Origin: a virus
Strand: one strand, 5' to 3'
DNA length: 44,061 nt
IMG/VR virus record: IMGVR_UViG_3300009641_000005
Location: 1 to 44,061 of that record
Shown in pieces: positions 6,372-14,271 of the stretch (position 1 is the first letter of the stretch; each line of letters begins with the position of its first letter). Both the position numbers and the translations under genes were made by a program. The notes under the pieces are model-generated. The model was not told the origin of the DNA, ran no database searches, and saw only the letters and a list, made by a program, of their open reading frames with translations.

Positions 6372-7292
6372 TCACTTAGATGTGGTCACAGCATAACAAG
6401 CAGCAATCAGCCCTGCCCTCCCGGAGGTAAAGAACGATTCCTTAAACACATCAATGAGAAAGAACGCACGTCCTTCCCCCTTCCCACCTTGAAGTAAGAC
6501 CTTCGTAGTGTAGGACAAGATCATGCGACGCAGCGTCTCTGGATCCTCATCAAGCGTTTGCAGCATTGCGGCCACCTCCTTCCACTGAGGCTGAGAAAAG
6601 ATCAACAACCGGGCCAACTCAATTGCCTTCGTCCGCACGTCCCCTTTGACAATGGTATCTAGCTGATCCTGCTTGTCCGGGAAGTTGATGATGGCATGCA
6701 GAATTGACAAAACCCGACGGGCGCTCCCATCAGCATACTCTACAATCCTGTCCCTCACCTCCTCATCCAACCGCTTGCCCTCAGACGCACAGACACGCCC
6801 CACCAACTCTTCGAGACACGCGACCGACAGCGCCTTGACCCTAACATCTGTGCATCGGTTTCGAATAGTCGGGATGAGCTTCTCTGGCTCAGTGGTCGCA
6901 AGGATGAAGTAAACGTGCCGAGGTGTGTCCTCAAGGATCTTCAACAGGGCATTCTGCGCGTCACTGCTGAGCTTATGGGCTTCATCAAATAAGAACATCC
7001 TGACCCCTCCCCACAAAGGGGCAAGTCCAGCCCGCTGCTTGACCTCCCGGATTGTATCGATACCCCTGGTCTCCGCTGCATTGTATTCGGCAAAGTCTCC
7101 ATCATCACAATTCAGCTTGCTCTTGATGATGCGAGCAAGGGTAGTCTTGCCACAGCCGGAAGGCCCATACAGCAACAGCGCGTGAGGCATCCGCTTCTGC
7201 TTAAGGAAGTCGGACAGCATCCGAACGGCTTCCTCCTGTCCGATCACGTCCTTAAACAGAGCTGGGCGATAAAGGCGATGGAATTCAGTCAT
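6372..7292 (-). CDS. DNA polymerase clamp loader ATPase (DnaX/HolB-like)
   Basis: The 306-aa AAA+ protein starts TEFHRLYRPALFKDVIGQEE, the classic opening of DnaX-type and archaeal or eukaryotic RFC subunits. It has Walker A at 43-50 (GPSGCGKT), Walker B with DEAH at about 103-106 (MFLFDEAHKLS), sensor-1 region YFILATTEPEKL and the IRNRC segment that corresponds to the SRC arginine-finger motif. The C-terminal third is helical and should form the collar. The four-Cys zinc module of bacterial DnaX is absent. It would open and place the sliding clamp encoded a few genes upstream. Only one loader subunit gene is visible, so it may be homo-oligomeric or use host subunits. It overlaps the polymerase stop by 8 bases. 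Confidence 0.9.
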   Translation of the reverse strand: MTEFHRLYRPALFKDVIGQEEAVRMLSDFLKQKRMPHALLLYGPSGCGKTTLARIIKSKLNCDDGDFAEYNAAETRGIDTIREVKQRAGLAPLWGGVRMFLFDEAHKLSSDAQNALLKILEDTPRHVYFILATTEPEKLIPTIRNRCTDVRVKALSVACLEELVGRVCASEGKRLDEEVRDRIVEYADGSARRVLSILHAIINFPDKQDQLDTIVKGDVRTKAIELARLLIFSQPQWKEVAAMLQTLDEDPETLRRMILSYTTKVLLQGGKGEGRAFFLIDVFKESFFTSGRAGLIAACYAVTTSK

Positions 7293-8808
7293 GGCTAGTC
7301 CTATGTTCAGCAGCTAAGTAGGATAGGAAGTCCCACTGATTGGAAAAGATTCTGGAATCCTCTTCTCCTTCTGGACTGATGCGAAATCTCTGACCCTTAA
7401 AATCAAATGGCTTCTTATCATACCACGACCCATTTGGGGGGCAGATCTCATTCTCAATCTCCAGCGGGACAACCAACCAGGTATATTCCTTACGAATGTC
7501 CTCCACTGCGATTCGCTGCAGAATATGAAGATACTCGCTCAACTCATCTTGCCTCACATCTGCGATAATCGAATCATGAATCTGTCCTACCACCTGTGAC
7601 CGCATTTTGCGCCGACGAAGCTCTTTGACTAAGCGAATCAATATCCAGAGCAAGCAGTGAAAGGCCGAACCTTGAATTGGATAATTGATCACCTGGTTCC
7701 TATCCATTGTCCCCGCAATCCGGAAACCAGTAAGCGTCTCGAAATACCCTTTCTCTAAATACAGCCTATACCAATCCAACTTCCATTGGCCATAAACCTT
7801 AAAGCGCCTGTGCCAGAAATCATCCTCCACCTCCTGGATATGCGCCACGAAAGTTCCGTCAATCACTTTAGGAAGTGGATCTTTGCTCGTATCACAATCA
7901 CCTAATCCCCATGGAAACTCCCGATCAAGATGCTGGCGCAGGGTTATCCCTCCCGGCGCTTGCAGCTTCGCCTGATCGGCCCACTCCCACAACTCTGGGG
8001 CACACTGCATGAAGAAGCTGTTGTAGAATTCGGGGAATACGAATTTGTTCTTCGCCCCATATCGATGAAGCTTACCATGCTCTTCCACCCACTCCACCGG
8101 AATCAGATAGAGTTGGGCGGCCATGTCCCGGTGCATGTCCTTAGTTCGATCCTTCAGGTAGGTAATCATGGTCGGGTCTCGATGATAACACGTCGCCATG
8201 ACCACTTCAGCCCCTCGGAGATCACTCTCAACTAGGACGCAATCATCACTCGCAATGAATCCAGTGCGAATGAGCTTTGAGACCTCCGGATCCCGAATAG
8301 GAATGTTTTGGAAATTGGGCGTATCGGAAGAGGAACGATAGGTGACAGGGATATGCAAATTGAACTGAGGATGAATCCTATCTCCAACCAGCTCACGTTG
8401 GATTTGCTTGAGATATGTTCCATGCGCCTTTTGCAATTTACCCAGCTTCAGCAAATCCTCAATGAATGGGTCCTTAATCCGTTCGAGGATAGTAGCATCA
8501 GTAGAGAACCGCTCTCCGGACTCCGTGCGATCCTCTTGCCGCACCGGGTATTTAAGCACCTCAAAGAGCACCACTCCTAGCTGAACATCCGATTGAAGAT
8601 TAGCTCGGTCCCCATATCGCTGTCGCCATGCTGTCCATTGCTTAGTTTCATAGAGGCGATGTTCCAACTTAGCAATTTCCTCCTTGGACTGCTTGCTCAT
8701 CCGATTAAGGTAGTCCACATCGACCCTCATACCAGCCGCTTCAACATAGGTCAGGGCGATCTGGCCCTCATGCAGCAAACGATAACCGGGATGGTCAACT
8801 GGTTCCAT
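7285..8808 (-). CDS. family A DNA polymerase (polymerase domain only)
   Basis: The 507-aa protein has the thumb, palm and fingers of PolA without a nuclease domain. Palm motif A is ESDLRGAEVVMA (Asp196, Glu201; variant of DYSQIELR). The fingers helix is RYGAKNKFVFPEFYNS, with Asn where YG usually has Gly. Motif C is VGQIHDSII with the catalytic His-Asp. It also shows TYRSSSDTPNFQNIP and the INYPIQGSAFHCL segment typical of family A. The proofreading exonuclease lies in the preceding gene fused to a uracil-DNA glycosylase, and the 5' nuclease is a separate gene, so PolA functions are spread over three polypeptides. A stretch around residues 255-345 is longer than usual. Start ATG 8808 directly follows the upstream stop. 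Confidence 0.95.
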   Translation of the reverse strand: MEPVDHPGYRLLHEGQIALTYVEAAGMRVDVDYLNRMSKQSKEEIAKLEHRLYETKQWTAWRQRYGDRANLQSDVQLGVVLFEVLKYPVRQEDRTESGERFSTDATILERIKDPFIEDLLKLGKLQKAHGTYLKQIQRELVGDRIHPQFNLHIPVTYRSSSDTPNFQNIPIRDPEVSKLIRTGFIASDDCVLVESDLRGAEVVMATCYHRDPTMITYLKDRTKDMHRDMAAQLYLIPVEWVEEHGKLHRYGAKNKFVFPEFYNSFFMQCAPELWEWADQAKLQAPGGITLRQHLDREFPWGLGDCDTSKDPLPKVIDGTFVAHIQEVEDDFWHRRFKVYGQWKLDWYRLYLEKGYFETLTGFRIAGTMDRNQVINYPIQGSAFHCLLWILIRLVKELRRRKMRSQVVGQIHDSIIADVRQDELSEYLHILQRIAVEDIRKEYTWLVVPLEIENEICPPNGSWYDKKPFDFKGQRFRISPEGEEDSRIFSNQWDFLSYLAAEHRTSHD

Positions 8809-8810
8809 GA

Positions 8811-10013
8811 TTAGGATTTCCCTAACTGCATTATCTGTTTATCTGCTACCAAGAACTCCATCAGAGTATCTGTCCCGCAATATAGCAGCAGTTGACGCAA
8901 TTCCACTTCTTCTTTCAGCAGGTTTAGCTTGCTCCCTTCCTGACTCTGCATGAACTCCCGAATCACTTCATCATAAGCCGGCATCCCGAGGTAGATGTAG
9001 GCTTGAAATTTGAGCCCGCTAATGTGCCGGCGATTATCAAGTACATGGGCCCCAATCACCGTATCATGCAACCAGTGTCGCACGCCACGACCAAATGCCC
9101 AATTAGTCCAACGATTTTCAAACTTCAACATCGAAGCAATGAAGTAGCAGTTGTCAGCATGGAGCAGTTCCTTAGTAGCCTCAATCGCCTCACCCTGCCA
9201 AGGATAGGCAATGGTCTTCTTCCCTTCCCAACAAGCCGACGCGCACAGGATTTGGGCCCCAGGGTACTCAGGCTTCAAGCAGTTGGCCTCATAATCAAAG
9301 GCGACCCGCCCCCCACGTCTGGCCATTTCCCGAAGGATCCGGGCTGCTTCAACTACATCAAACAGCACCTCGACCTGTTGCTCATAATTAGGAACCTTGT
9401 CCCAGGGCCGCCCCCGCAATTCAAAGGCTTCATGCAAGTGCTGTAAGAAGGTTGCCTCCAGAACTTCATCATGCCGTTTGAGAATGTAGCTCGGGTGGTA
9501 GGTTGGACAAATCCAAGCATTTGGTTTCTGACTAGGAATTCTCCAACCGGCCCAGCGACTAATGGGGCCCGGATTGTCATTCCATACTCCACCAATCAGG
9601 CTCTTGACCGCAGCAAAGCCTAGCAGCAAGATCACGTCCGGCTCTAACTGCTCTACCGTGTCGACCAGATTCGGGCGGCAATGGTCAATCATCATCTCAC
9701 TGGTGATCTTGTTTCCGGGCGGCCGACAGATCAGAGCGTTCGTTGTCCAACAGTCCTGATGGAGTTCAACCCCTGCTACCCGATCTAACATGTCCCGAAG
9801 ATAGCTTCCGACCTTGCCCACGAACTGTATCCCTTCTACATCCTCCGTCTCTCCCGGTGCCTCCCCTACCACAAGCACGCGCCGCTCACCCCTCCCAAAG
9901 GGTTTCATCTTGGGTGAGCGGCAAGAACGATACAATCCACACGCCCCACACGCTGGCAGCCGAGGAGGAGGAGCTTTTTGAATCAAAGTTGAGCGAGCGA
10001 AGAAGCCCTTCAT
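8811..10013 (-). CDS. family 4-type uracil-DNA glycosylase fused to DnaQ-like 3'-5' exonuclease
   Basis: The 400-aa protein has two domains. Residues about 20-215 match UDG families 4/5: Cys22-x2-Cys25 with further Cys for a 4Fe-4S cluster, the uracil pocket GEAPGETEDVEGIQFVG (about 50-66), TNALICRPPGNK, and the late motif YHPSYIL. Residues about 230-400 resemble the PolA-type 3'-5' exonuclease: VAFDYEAN (motif I, Asp/Glu), ASMLKFENRW (motif II) and YCGTDTLMEFL (motif III Asp). It would supply proofreading to the separate polymerase gene just downstream and recognise uracil in DNA. The start at ATG 10013 is chosen because it follows the clamp stop (TGA-g-ATG); an upstream frame to 10088 lies inside the clamp gene. 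Confidence 0.85.
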   Translation of the reverse strand: MKGFFARSTLIQKAPPPRLPACGACGLYRSCRSPKMKPFGRGERRVLVVGEAPGETEDVEGIQFVGKVGSYLRDMLDRVAGVELHQDCWTTNALICRPPGNKITSEMMIDHCRPNLVDTVEQLEPDVILLLGFAAVKSLIGGVWNDNPGPISRWAGWRIPSQKPNAWICPTYHPSYILKRHDEVLEATFLQHLHEAFELRGRPWDKVPNYEQQVEVLFDVVEAARILREMARRGGRVAFDYEANCLKPEYPGAQILCASACWEGKKTIAYPWQGEAIEATKELLHADNCYFIASMLKFENRWTNWAFGRGVRHWLHDTVIGAHVLDNRRHISGLKFQAYIYLGMPAYDEVIREFMQSQEGSKLNLLKEEVELRQLLLYCGTDTLMEFLVADKQIMQLGKS

Positions 10014-10014
10014 C

Positions 10015-11046
10015 TCACTCGTCCTTTTGGGCGGGTTCGGCAGCAACCGGGGCCAGCGCGGTAACAAAGGTCCATTTCGGCCCCTCAACCTTAAGTCGAT
10101 CCACCGCTACCTCAGCCTCAGTCTGCTTCTCCGTTATCTCGACCAGCAACCCAGGGGCGATATAGAACGACATCTCTGGGCCATCATAGACCAGCTTCTT
10201 GACCTCTTGATACCAACCGGACACGCCCGTGCCCTTAACTCGCATCCGACCGGAGCGCAGTTCAACCTTGATCAAATTGTCCTCGCTATTCTCCGCCGAG
10301 AAGATAGAGGCCTTCTCTACTACCTCTCCAAGTCCTTTCGGTAGGGTGATCGGGGAACCTTTGACCGCCAGCACCTTCGACAGGTCTTGGTACTCCAGCA
10401 TGTACCGACGCATACTCAACACCAATCCATCCGCATTGCGGAAATGGAGCCATGCCTCACTCTCCGAGAACTCCGACATACCCAACGCCACAATGTTGCG
10501 CAGCGCGTCCCGGCGTACTAAGGTAGCCTTTTTCAAACCGGTCTTAATCCTGACCCGGATGGCCTGCAGGTCATTACAGGATTCAATATGATCAGGGTGG
10601 AGATGGATGCAAGTCATGTTGAACTGACTCTCATCCTGGCTCGCGTGATGTTGGACAAGCCCAACCGCTTCGACAAATTCCTCTGACAAAGGTCGCCAGT
10701 CCCCCGGCTTCTCGACCTTGTTGAACGGAAGGGTCACTTCTGCCTCCAGTCGAATCCCGCATTTGCGATGCTTGCCAATCAGCACCAATTCCTTGCCTTC
10801 GATTTCATATTCGAGGGTTTCTTCCACGAGCTTGCCCAGGATCGCGACGAGCGGCAACGCTGGAACAGCCCCCTCGATATGCAAGTCACAATCCCGGCGA
10901 CAGGCCACTTCATCATTGTAGGTAAAGAGACGCTGCTTTTGAAAAACAAAGCACGAGCTCTGTTCAATAATCTCCCGGGGAGAAAGCCCCGCCTCAACTG
11001 ATTGCAGCTGAGCAAGCAGAGATTCACGATTGATTTGATTTGGCAT
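10015..11046 (-). CDS. sliding clamp (DnaN/beta-clamp-like)
   Basis: The 343-aa protein has the length and three-repeat beta/alpha pattern of DNA sliding clamps. Each repeat begins with a helix (ESLLAQLQSVEAGLS; RRDALRNIVALGM; LPKGLGEVVEKASIF) and continues with strands. VPALPLVAILGKL is like the beta-clamp helix that follows the first strand block, and DNLIKVELRSGRMRVKGTGVSGWYQEV is like the third-repeat strands. Direct sequence identity to bacterial DnaN looks low, so the call leans on architecture and on its place right before exonuclease, polymerase and clamp-loader genes. The ring would hold the polymerase on DNA. The ATG at 11046 overlaps the preceding small ORF by 23 bases with no strong ribosome binding site. 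Confidence 0.7.
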   Translation of the reverse strand: MPNQINRESLLAQLQSVEAGLSPREIIEQSSCFVFQKQRLFTYNDEVACRRDCDLHIEGAVPALPLVAILGKLVEETLEYEIEGKELVLIGKHRKCGIRLEAEVTLPFNKVEKPGDWRPLSEEFVEAVGLVQHHASQDESQFNMTCIHLHPDHIESCNDLQAIRVRIKTGLKKATLVRRDALRNIVALGMSEFSESEAWLHFRNADGLVLSMRRYMLEYQDLSKVLAVKGSPITLPKGLGEVVEKASIFSAENSEDNLIKVELRSGRMRVKGTGVSGWYQEVKKLVYDGPEMSFYIAPGLLVEITEKQTEAEVAVDRLKVEGPKWTFVTALAPVAAEPAQKDE

Positions 11047-11212
11047 GGGATTTAAGATTGCGCAGATGCTTGCGGAACCGCTTCCCTACTTTCACGCGGT
11101 CCCCTTTGAAAAAGTCACAAAATGAAAACATCACATCCGGCTTGTGCTCCCGAATCAGCAGTTCGGGGGAACCTTCAATGGACTTAGGCAAACCTGAATA
11201 AAAGATGCGCAT
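11024..11212 (-). CDS. hypothetical protein, 62 aa, immediately after dpdA-like gene
   Basis: The frame begins at ATG 11212, one base after the stop of the DpdA-like gene (TAG-g-ATG), and ends inside the sliding clamp gene. The sequence starts RIFYSGLPKSIEGSPELLIR, continues HKPDVMFSFCDFF and ends in a basic tail (KVGKRFRKHLRNLKSHAKS). The N-terminal strand-loop-helix resembles what one might expect at the start of a TIM-barrel enzyme, raising the idea that it is a detached N-terminal piece of the neighbouring transglycosylase, or a partner subunit. That is a guess; no family is recognised. Support is tight spacing and strand. Confidence 0.55.
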   Translation of the reverse strand: MRIFYSGLPKSIEGSPELLIREHKPDVMFSFCDFFKGDRVKVGKRFRKHLRNLKSHAKSNQS

Positions 11213-11213
11213 C

Positions 11214-12275
11214 CTAGGAAGAGGCAAGTCTAAGGGTTGCTATTTTGGGACGAGACTTGAAAGGCCACGGCCATTCTGGCAGCGCCTTCCGAAAGCGTTC
11301 AAACAGCAGCAGGTTGGCTTTGGCTCGCATGGTCCAATCATTGACAACGCCCTTAACTACTATCTTGTCATCCTTCCTATAGCCAAGCGGCACGCCAATT
11401 TCCATAAGCCAATCTCGGACGATCTGCTGCTCCTTCTCTGTCCGGCGATAGAGATGGACGCCGGAATAGTCCTCGAAGTTTGTCTCATCAGAGACCATCA
11501 GCATGTATGGATTCTCGGTCACCACGAATTGCCCCGCTCGATAGTGCGGGACATAGATGCGCCCATACCCGGCGAGCTTCACCCAGCTGGCGCTATCAAC
11601 CGACCACCAAGGGTAGCGGCGCATCAGGCTCCAGGCGGTCATGGCAAACCCATGCGTCCTGACCATCGGCTTGCGCGAGGGCTGATCACAAATCAGATCA
11701 AAGACCTGATCACCCCACGCTAGGTACTCCTCCTTCTTGACCTCCTGACCGAGCCCACCCAACCCGATCAGATCATACTTAGCCTCAAGGTGCTTGGCAA
11801 TCCACTTGAGGGGTGTACCATAATGAATGACTGGAACTGGATGCAGCCCATGCTCATCCTCGAGGTACTTCAGCACCTTCCAAGATAGCTCGGGATTGAA
11901 AATGACATCCACGGTCGCATAGAATTGGATTGCTCCCTGACAGCGTGGGTCCTTGAGGAAGGCAGCATAGGCATCACAATAGGCGTAGAACTCCTTCGAG
12001 GAATAGTAGGCATACTTCAGCTCTTTCTGCCGAGGAGTCAGATCACGCCCATGCACCCCACCGACCACGTGGACGTGCCGATTGTAGAGACCATGCGCCC
12101 CGGAATCAAAGAACACCTGATTGAGCTCTGTCTCAGCGTGTTCAAATAGGTATTGGTTAAGCTGACCATCCGGTGGCAGGCGAGACTCATCATCCAGGCT
12201 GTCCCGCTGCTCCTGCTCTTCAGGAACATAGGAACCAGGACGCAAGGCTCTGCGCTTATTGAATAGGCCGGTCAT
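11214..12275 (-). CDS. dpdA: DpdA-like 7-deazaguanine DNA transglycosylase (TGT family)
   Basis: The 353-aa protein shows marks of the tRNA-guanine-transglycosylase-related DpdA family, which exchanges guanine in DNA for a 7-deazaguanine base. FFDSGAHGLYN (about 55-64) matches the substrate-pocket DSGA motif. PVIHYGTPLKWIAKHL and DLIGLGGLGQEV are mid-barrel TGT-type segments, and MVRTHGFAMTAWSLMRRYP with WWSVDSASWVKLAGYG matches the late barrel region containing Asp-Ser in DpdA. It lies in a translationally coupled run with FolE, QueD and QueE, as expected for phages with 7-deazaguanine DNA. The ATG at 12275 overlaps the upstream stop as ATGA (12272-12275); a TTG 15 bases earlier is rejected. 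The exact base inserted cannot be told from sequence. Confidence 0.8.
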   Translation of the reverse strand: MTGLFNKRRALRPGSYVPEEQEQRDSLDDESRLPPDGQLNQYLFEHAETELNQVFFDSGAHGLYNRHVHVVGGVHGRDLTPRQKELKYAYYSSKEFYAYCDAYAAFLKDPRCQGAIQFYATVDVIFNPELSWKVLKYLEDEHGLHPVPVIHYGTPLKWIAKHLEAKYDLIGLGGLGQEVKKEEYLAWGDQVFDLICDQPSRKPMVRTHGFAMTAWSLMRRYPWWSVDSASWVKLAGYGRIYVPHYRAGQFVVTENPYMLMVSDETNFEDYSGVHLYRRTEKEQQIVRDWLMEIGVPLGYRKDDKIVVKGVVNDWTMRAKANLLLFERFRKALPEWPWPFKSRPKIATLRLASS

Positions 12276-13414
12276 ATACAGCCATGCCAAATGTTGACCT
12301 CCCTATTATCAGCTTTCACCCCGGTGATGATCTCTGCTTCGATGATACGACCAAGATCACACCTTCTGGCAATCCATTCGAGATCAACCAAGGGATGCTC
12401 TTCAGTCAACCGATTCAACAGCAGGCAAGCGTCCTCGACATTGAAAGCTCGATACAAGCGTGAAGCAGGGAGGATTTCGGGAAAACTGCGGAAGTCCGGA
12501 TAGGCCAATTCACATCCTGCAATCACTGCTTCAAGCAGCGTCCAGGAGACATAGTCCTGCAACGAGGAGTTAAACTGAATAGAAGAATTGCAAAGCTCAT
12601 CATAGTATTGCTGTTTGGTCAGACCTGCCTTGAGGATGAAACGAGGCTCATTCCGAGCGTAGGAAAGAATATCAGACAGCAAAAGATGATCATTCGACCG
12701 AAAGTTCTTGCTACTGGTAGTGACCGTCCAAGTCCAATTAGGATGACCGGTTAAGAAACGTTCGGCCACTTGAAGCATGAAGCCCGGATTCTTCTCCCAA
12801 TCAAGTCGGGAGCAAAAGATCACGTTCTTCCTACGTCCAATCGGAACGGACATCTGACAAGCCACCAACCGCGCGTGAATCGGCAGACCGACAACATGGA
12901 TAGGACATTGCACCCCGGCAGCACGCAATTGATCCCGATGGATGGTGCTGGCAACGAAGATGGCCGAATGGAATCGAGTCAGTCCTAGCTCCATTGGTCG
13001 CATCCATTCCCGCATCGGCCAAGTGAAGTCATATTCATCCACGCTCTGCGCATGGAGCATGGAATAAATCTTGGGTTTGAGCCCACACAGGTGCAGCGCA
13101 TAGGGGACCGCTTCAAATCCCGGCGTCCAAAAGTCCTGCAGGAAGATGGCATCCTCGTTGCTAACTGACCCATTCCGAATGAGCTTCAGCAGCAAGGCGA
13201 CCTGCGTGCAAGCATAGATCCCCCGACCAGTTGCATCCAACACCCCCCCGACTTGGATCTGCTCATCAGTCGTTTCCCCGCTGATCGTGGTGAGATTCGT
13301 CCTCGGCGAAGCCTCCCTAACCGCAGCCGGAAACCAATCCTCGCAGAGCTGCTTGGTATAACGGGCAGCTAATGGTTCCAACCCTAGATAAAAAAGCCTC
13401 CGAATTAATTTCAT
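12272..13414 (-). CDS. GT-B-fold glycosyltransferase (family 4-like)
   Basis: The 380-aa protein fits a GT-B glycosyltransferase. The C-terminal Rossmann domain opens with NVIFCSRLDWEKNPGFMLQV (the GT4 start: strand, R-x-x-x-x-KN), then WTWTVTTSSK and KAGLTKQQYYDELCNSSIQF, and ends with SWTLLEAVIAGCELAYPD, the E-x7-E region of sugar-nucleotide transferases in the form LLEAVIAG. The N-terminal domain (GRGIYACTQVALLLKLIRNG) would bind acceptor. It lies between the QueD-like fusion gene and the dpdA-like gene with ATGA overlaps on both sides, so it is almost certainly part of the base-modification operon. Adding sugar to the modified base, or to a precursor, is an inference; cell-surface or capsid sugar transfer is the alternative. 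Confidence 0.75.
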   Translation of the reverse strand: MKLIRRLFYLGLEPLAARYTKQLCEDWFPAAVREASPRTNLTTISGETTDEQIQVGGVLDATGRGIYACTQVALLLKLIRNGSVSNEDAIFLQDFWTPGFEAVPYALHLCGLKPKIYSMLHAQSVDEYDFTWPMREWMRPMELGLTRFHSAIFVASTIHRDQLRAAGVQCPIHVVGLPIHARLVACQMSVPIGRRKNVIFCSRLDWEKNPGFMLQVAERFLTGHPNWTWTVTTSSKNFRSNDHLLLSDILSYARNEPRFILKAGLTKQQYYDELCNSSIQFNSSLQDYVSWTLLEAVIAGCELAYPDFRSFPEILPASRLYRAFNVEDACLLLNRLTEEHPLVDLEWIARRCDLGRIIEAEIITGVKADNREVNIWHGCI

Positions 13415-14271
13415 AATTTGATCTCCACGTCCTGATCAAAGCCGGGATGATATAGCCAGGTGCTCCACAGCTCTGAACTAAAGACCTTGTGCCACACGAT
13501 ATTGTCTTTGAGGATCTGCTTCTGGTAGAGATGCTGTTTGTAGAAGCTCCGTCCAATGATGATTTTCTTAAAGTAATCCGACACCTCATAAAACGGACCG
13601 ACCACAACCACTGCACCGATCTGTTTCTGGTGCGGGAGCATCGACAGGAACTCACAAGTGTTCCTGGCCAGCAGCGGGCTATCAAGCTCAATATCTACCT
13701 GCAGCCTACATCGCTTGGCCTCCTTAAGAATCTGGTCCAGAAAGTAGAGGCCCACCCCATGCCGATTACCAGCCCCGCAGTAAATCCGTTGGACAAAGGA
13801 TCGCCCGGCCAGCTGCTCGACCTTGCGCAATGCGGACAAGGCTTCCGGTACGCTCACCCCACCCGGAATGAAAAGGGTTCGGGCTCCCTTGAAAGGACCC
13901 TCAAGTTCAGTACCAAGGAAGCAGCGGGGCCTCAACATCAATGCCCGATTCGAAGCGGTGACGGACGCCGCATTCTCCCCATCCTCCCCCACTGTCACCA
14001 CCTTCGCTCGGAAGTGAACTAGCAGATCTTCCGCGATCTGTTCGCAGCTCAGATCAAAGCAGCGATCCTCATAGGTCGCCCGAATATATTGATCGAGCTT
14101 CTTCTTGAACATGAAAAACTCAATCTTCCGATCATTGTGGCCGACGTTAAGGGTCACCATGACCGGAAAGATATGCCGATGGAACTGGCGAAGGAAGGCC
14201 ACCTCCTTTGGGGCGTCCTTCCAGCGATGCTGCGCTTGGAACGAGGTGCGGATGTGGAGTTGCGTGCTCAT
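13411..14271 (-). CDS. QueD-like (PTPS-fold) domain without catalytic Cys, fused to unknown C-terminal domain
   Basis: The 286-aa protein begins with a domain that lines up with 6-carboxytetrahydropterin synthase. FQAQHR carries zinc ligand His15, and FHRHIF carries His31-x-His33. These are followed by VTLNVGHNDRKIEFFMFKKK in place of the V.v.v.g.D..GmviDF..lk stretch, and CEQIAEDLLVHF in place of the SEN-IA helix with its Glu. The catalytic Cys that lies four residues before the first His of HxH in QueD is Leu27 here, so the chemistry must differ. Residues about 115-286 (GTELEGPFKGARTLFIPGG, IYCGAGNRHGVGLYF) match nothing I know. ATGA overlaps join it to folE and the glycosyltransferase. It could process CDG, for example by decarboxylation or transfer; that is inference. 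Confidence 0.65.
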   Translation of the reverse strand: MSTQLHIRTSFQAQHRWKDAPKEVAFLRQFHRHIFPVMVTLNVGHNDRKIEFFMFKKKLDQYIRATYEDRCFDLSCEQIAEDLLVHFRAKVVTVGEDGENAASVTASNRALMLRPRCFLGTELEGPFKGARTLFIPGGVSVPEALSALRKVEQLAGRSFVQRIYCGAGNRHGVGLYFLDQILKEAKRCRLQVDIELDSPLLARNTCEFLSMLPHQKQIGAVVVVGPFYEVSDYFKKIIIGRSFYKQHLYQKQILKDNIVWHKVFSSELWSTWLYHPGFDQDVEIKL

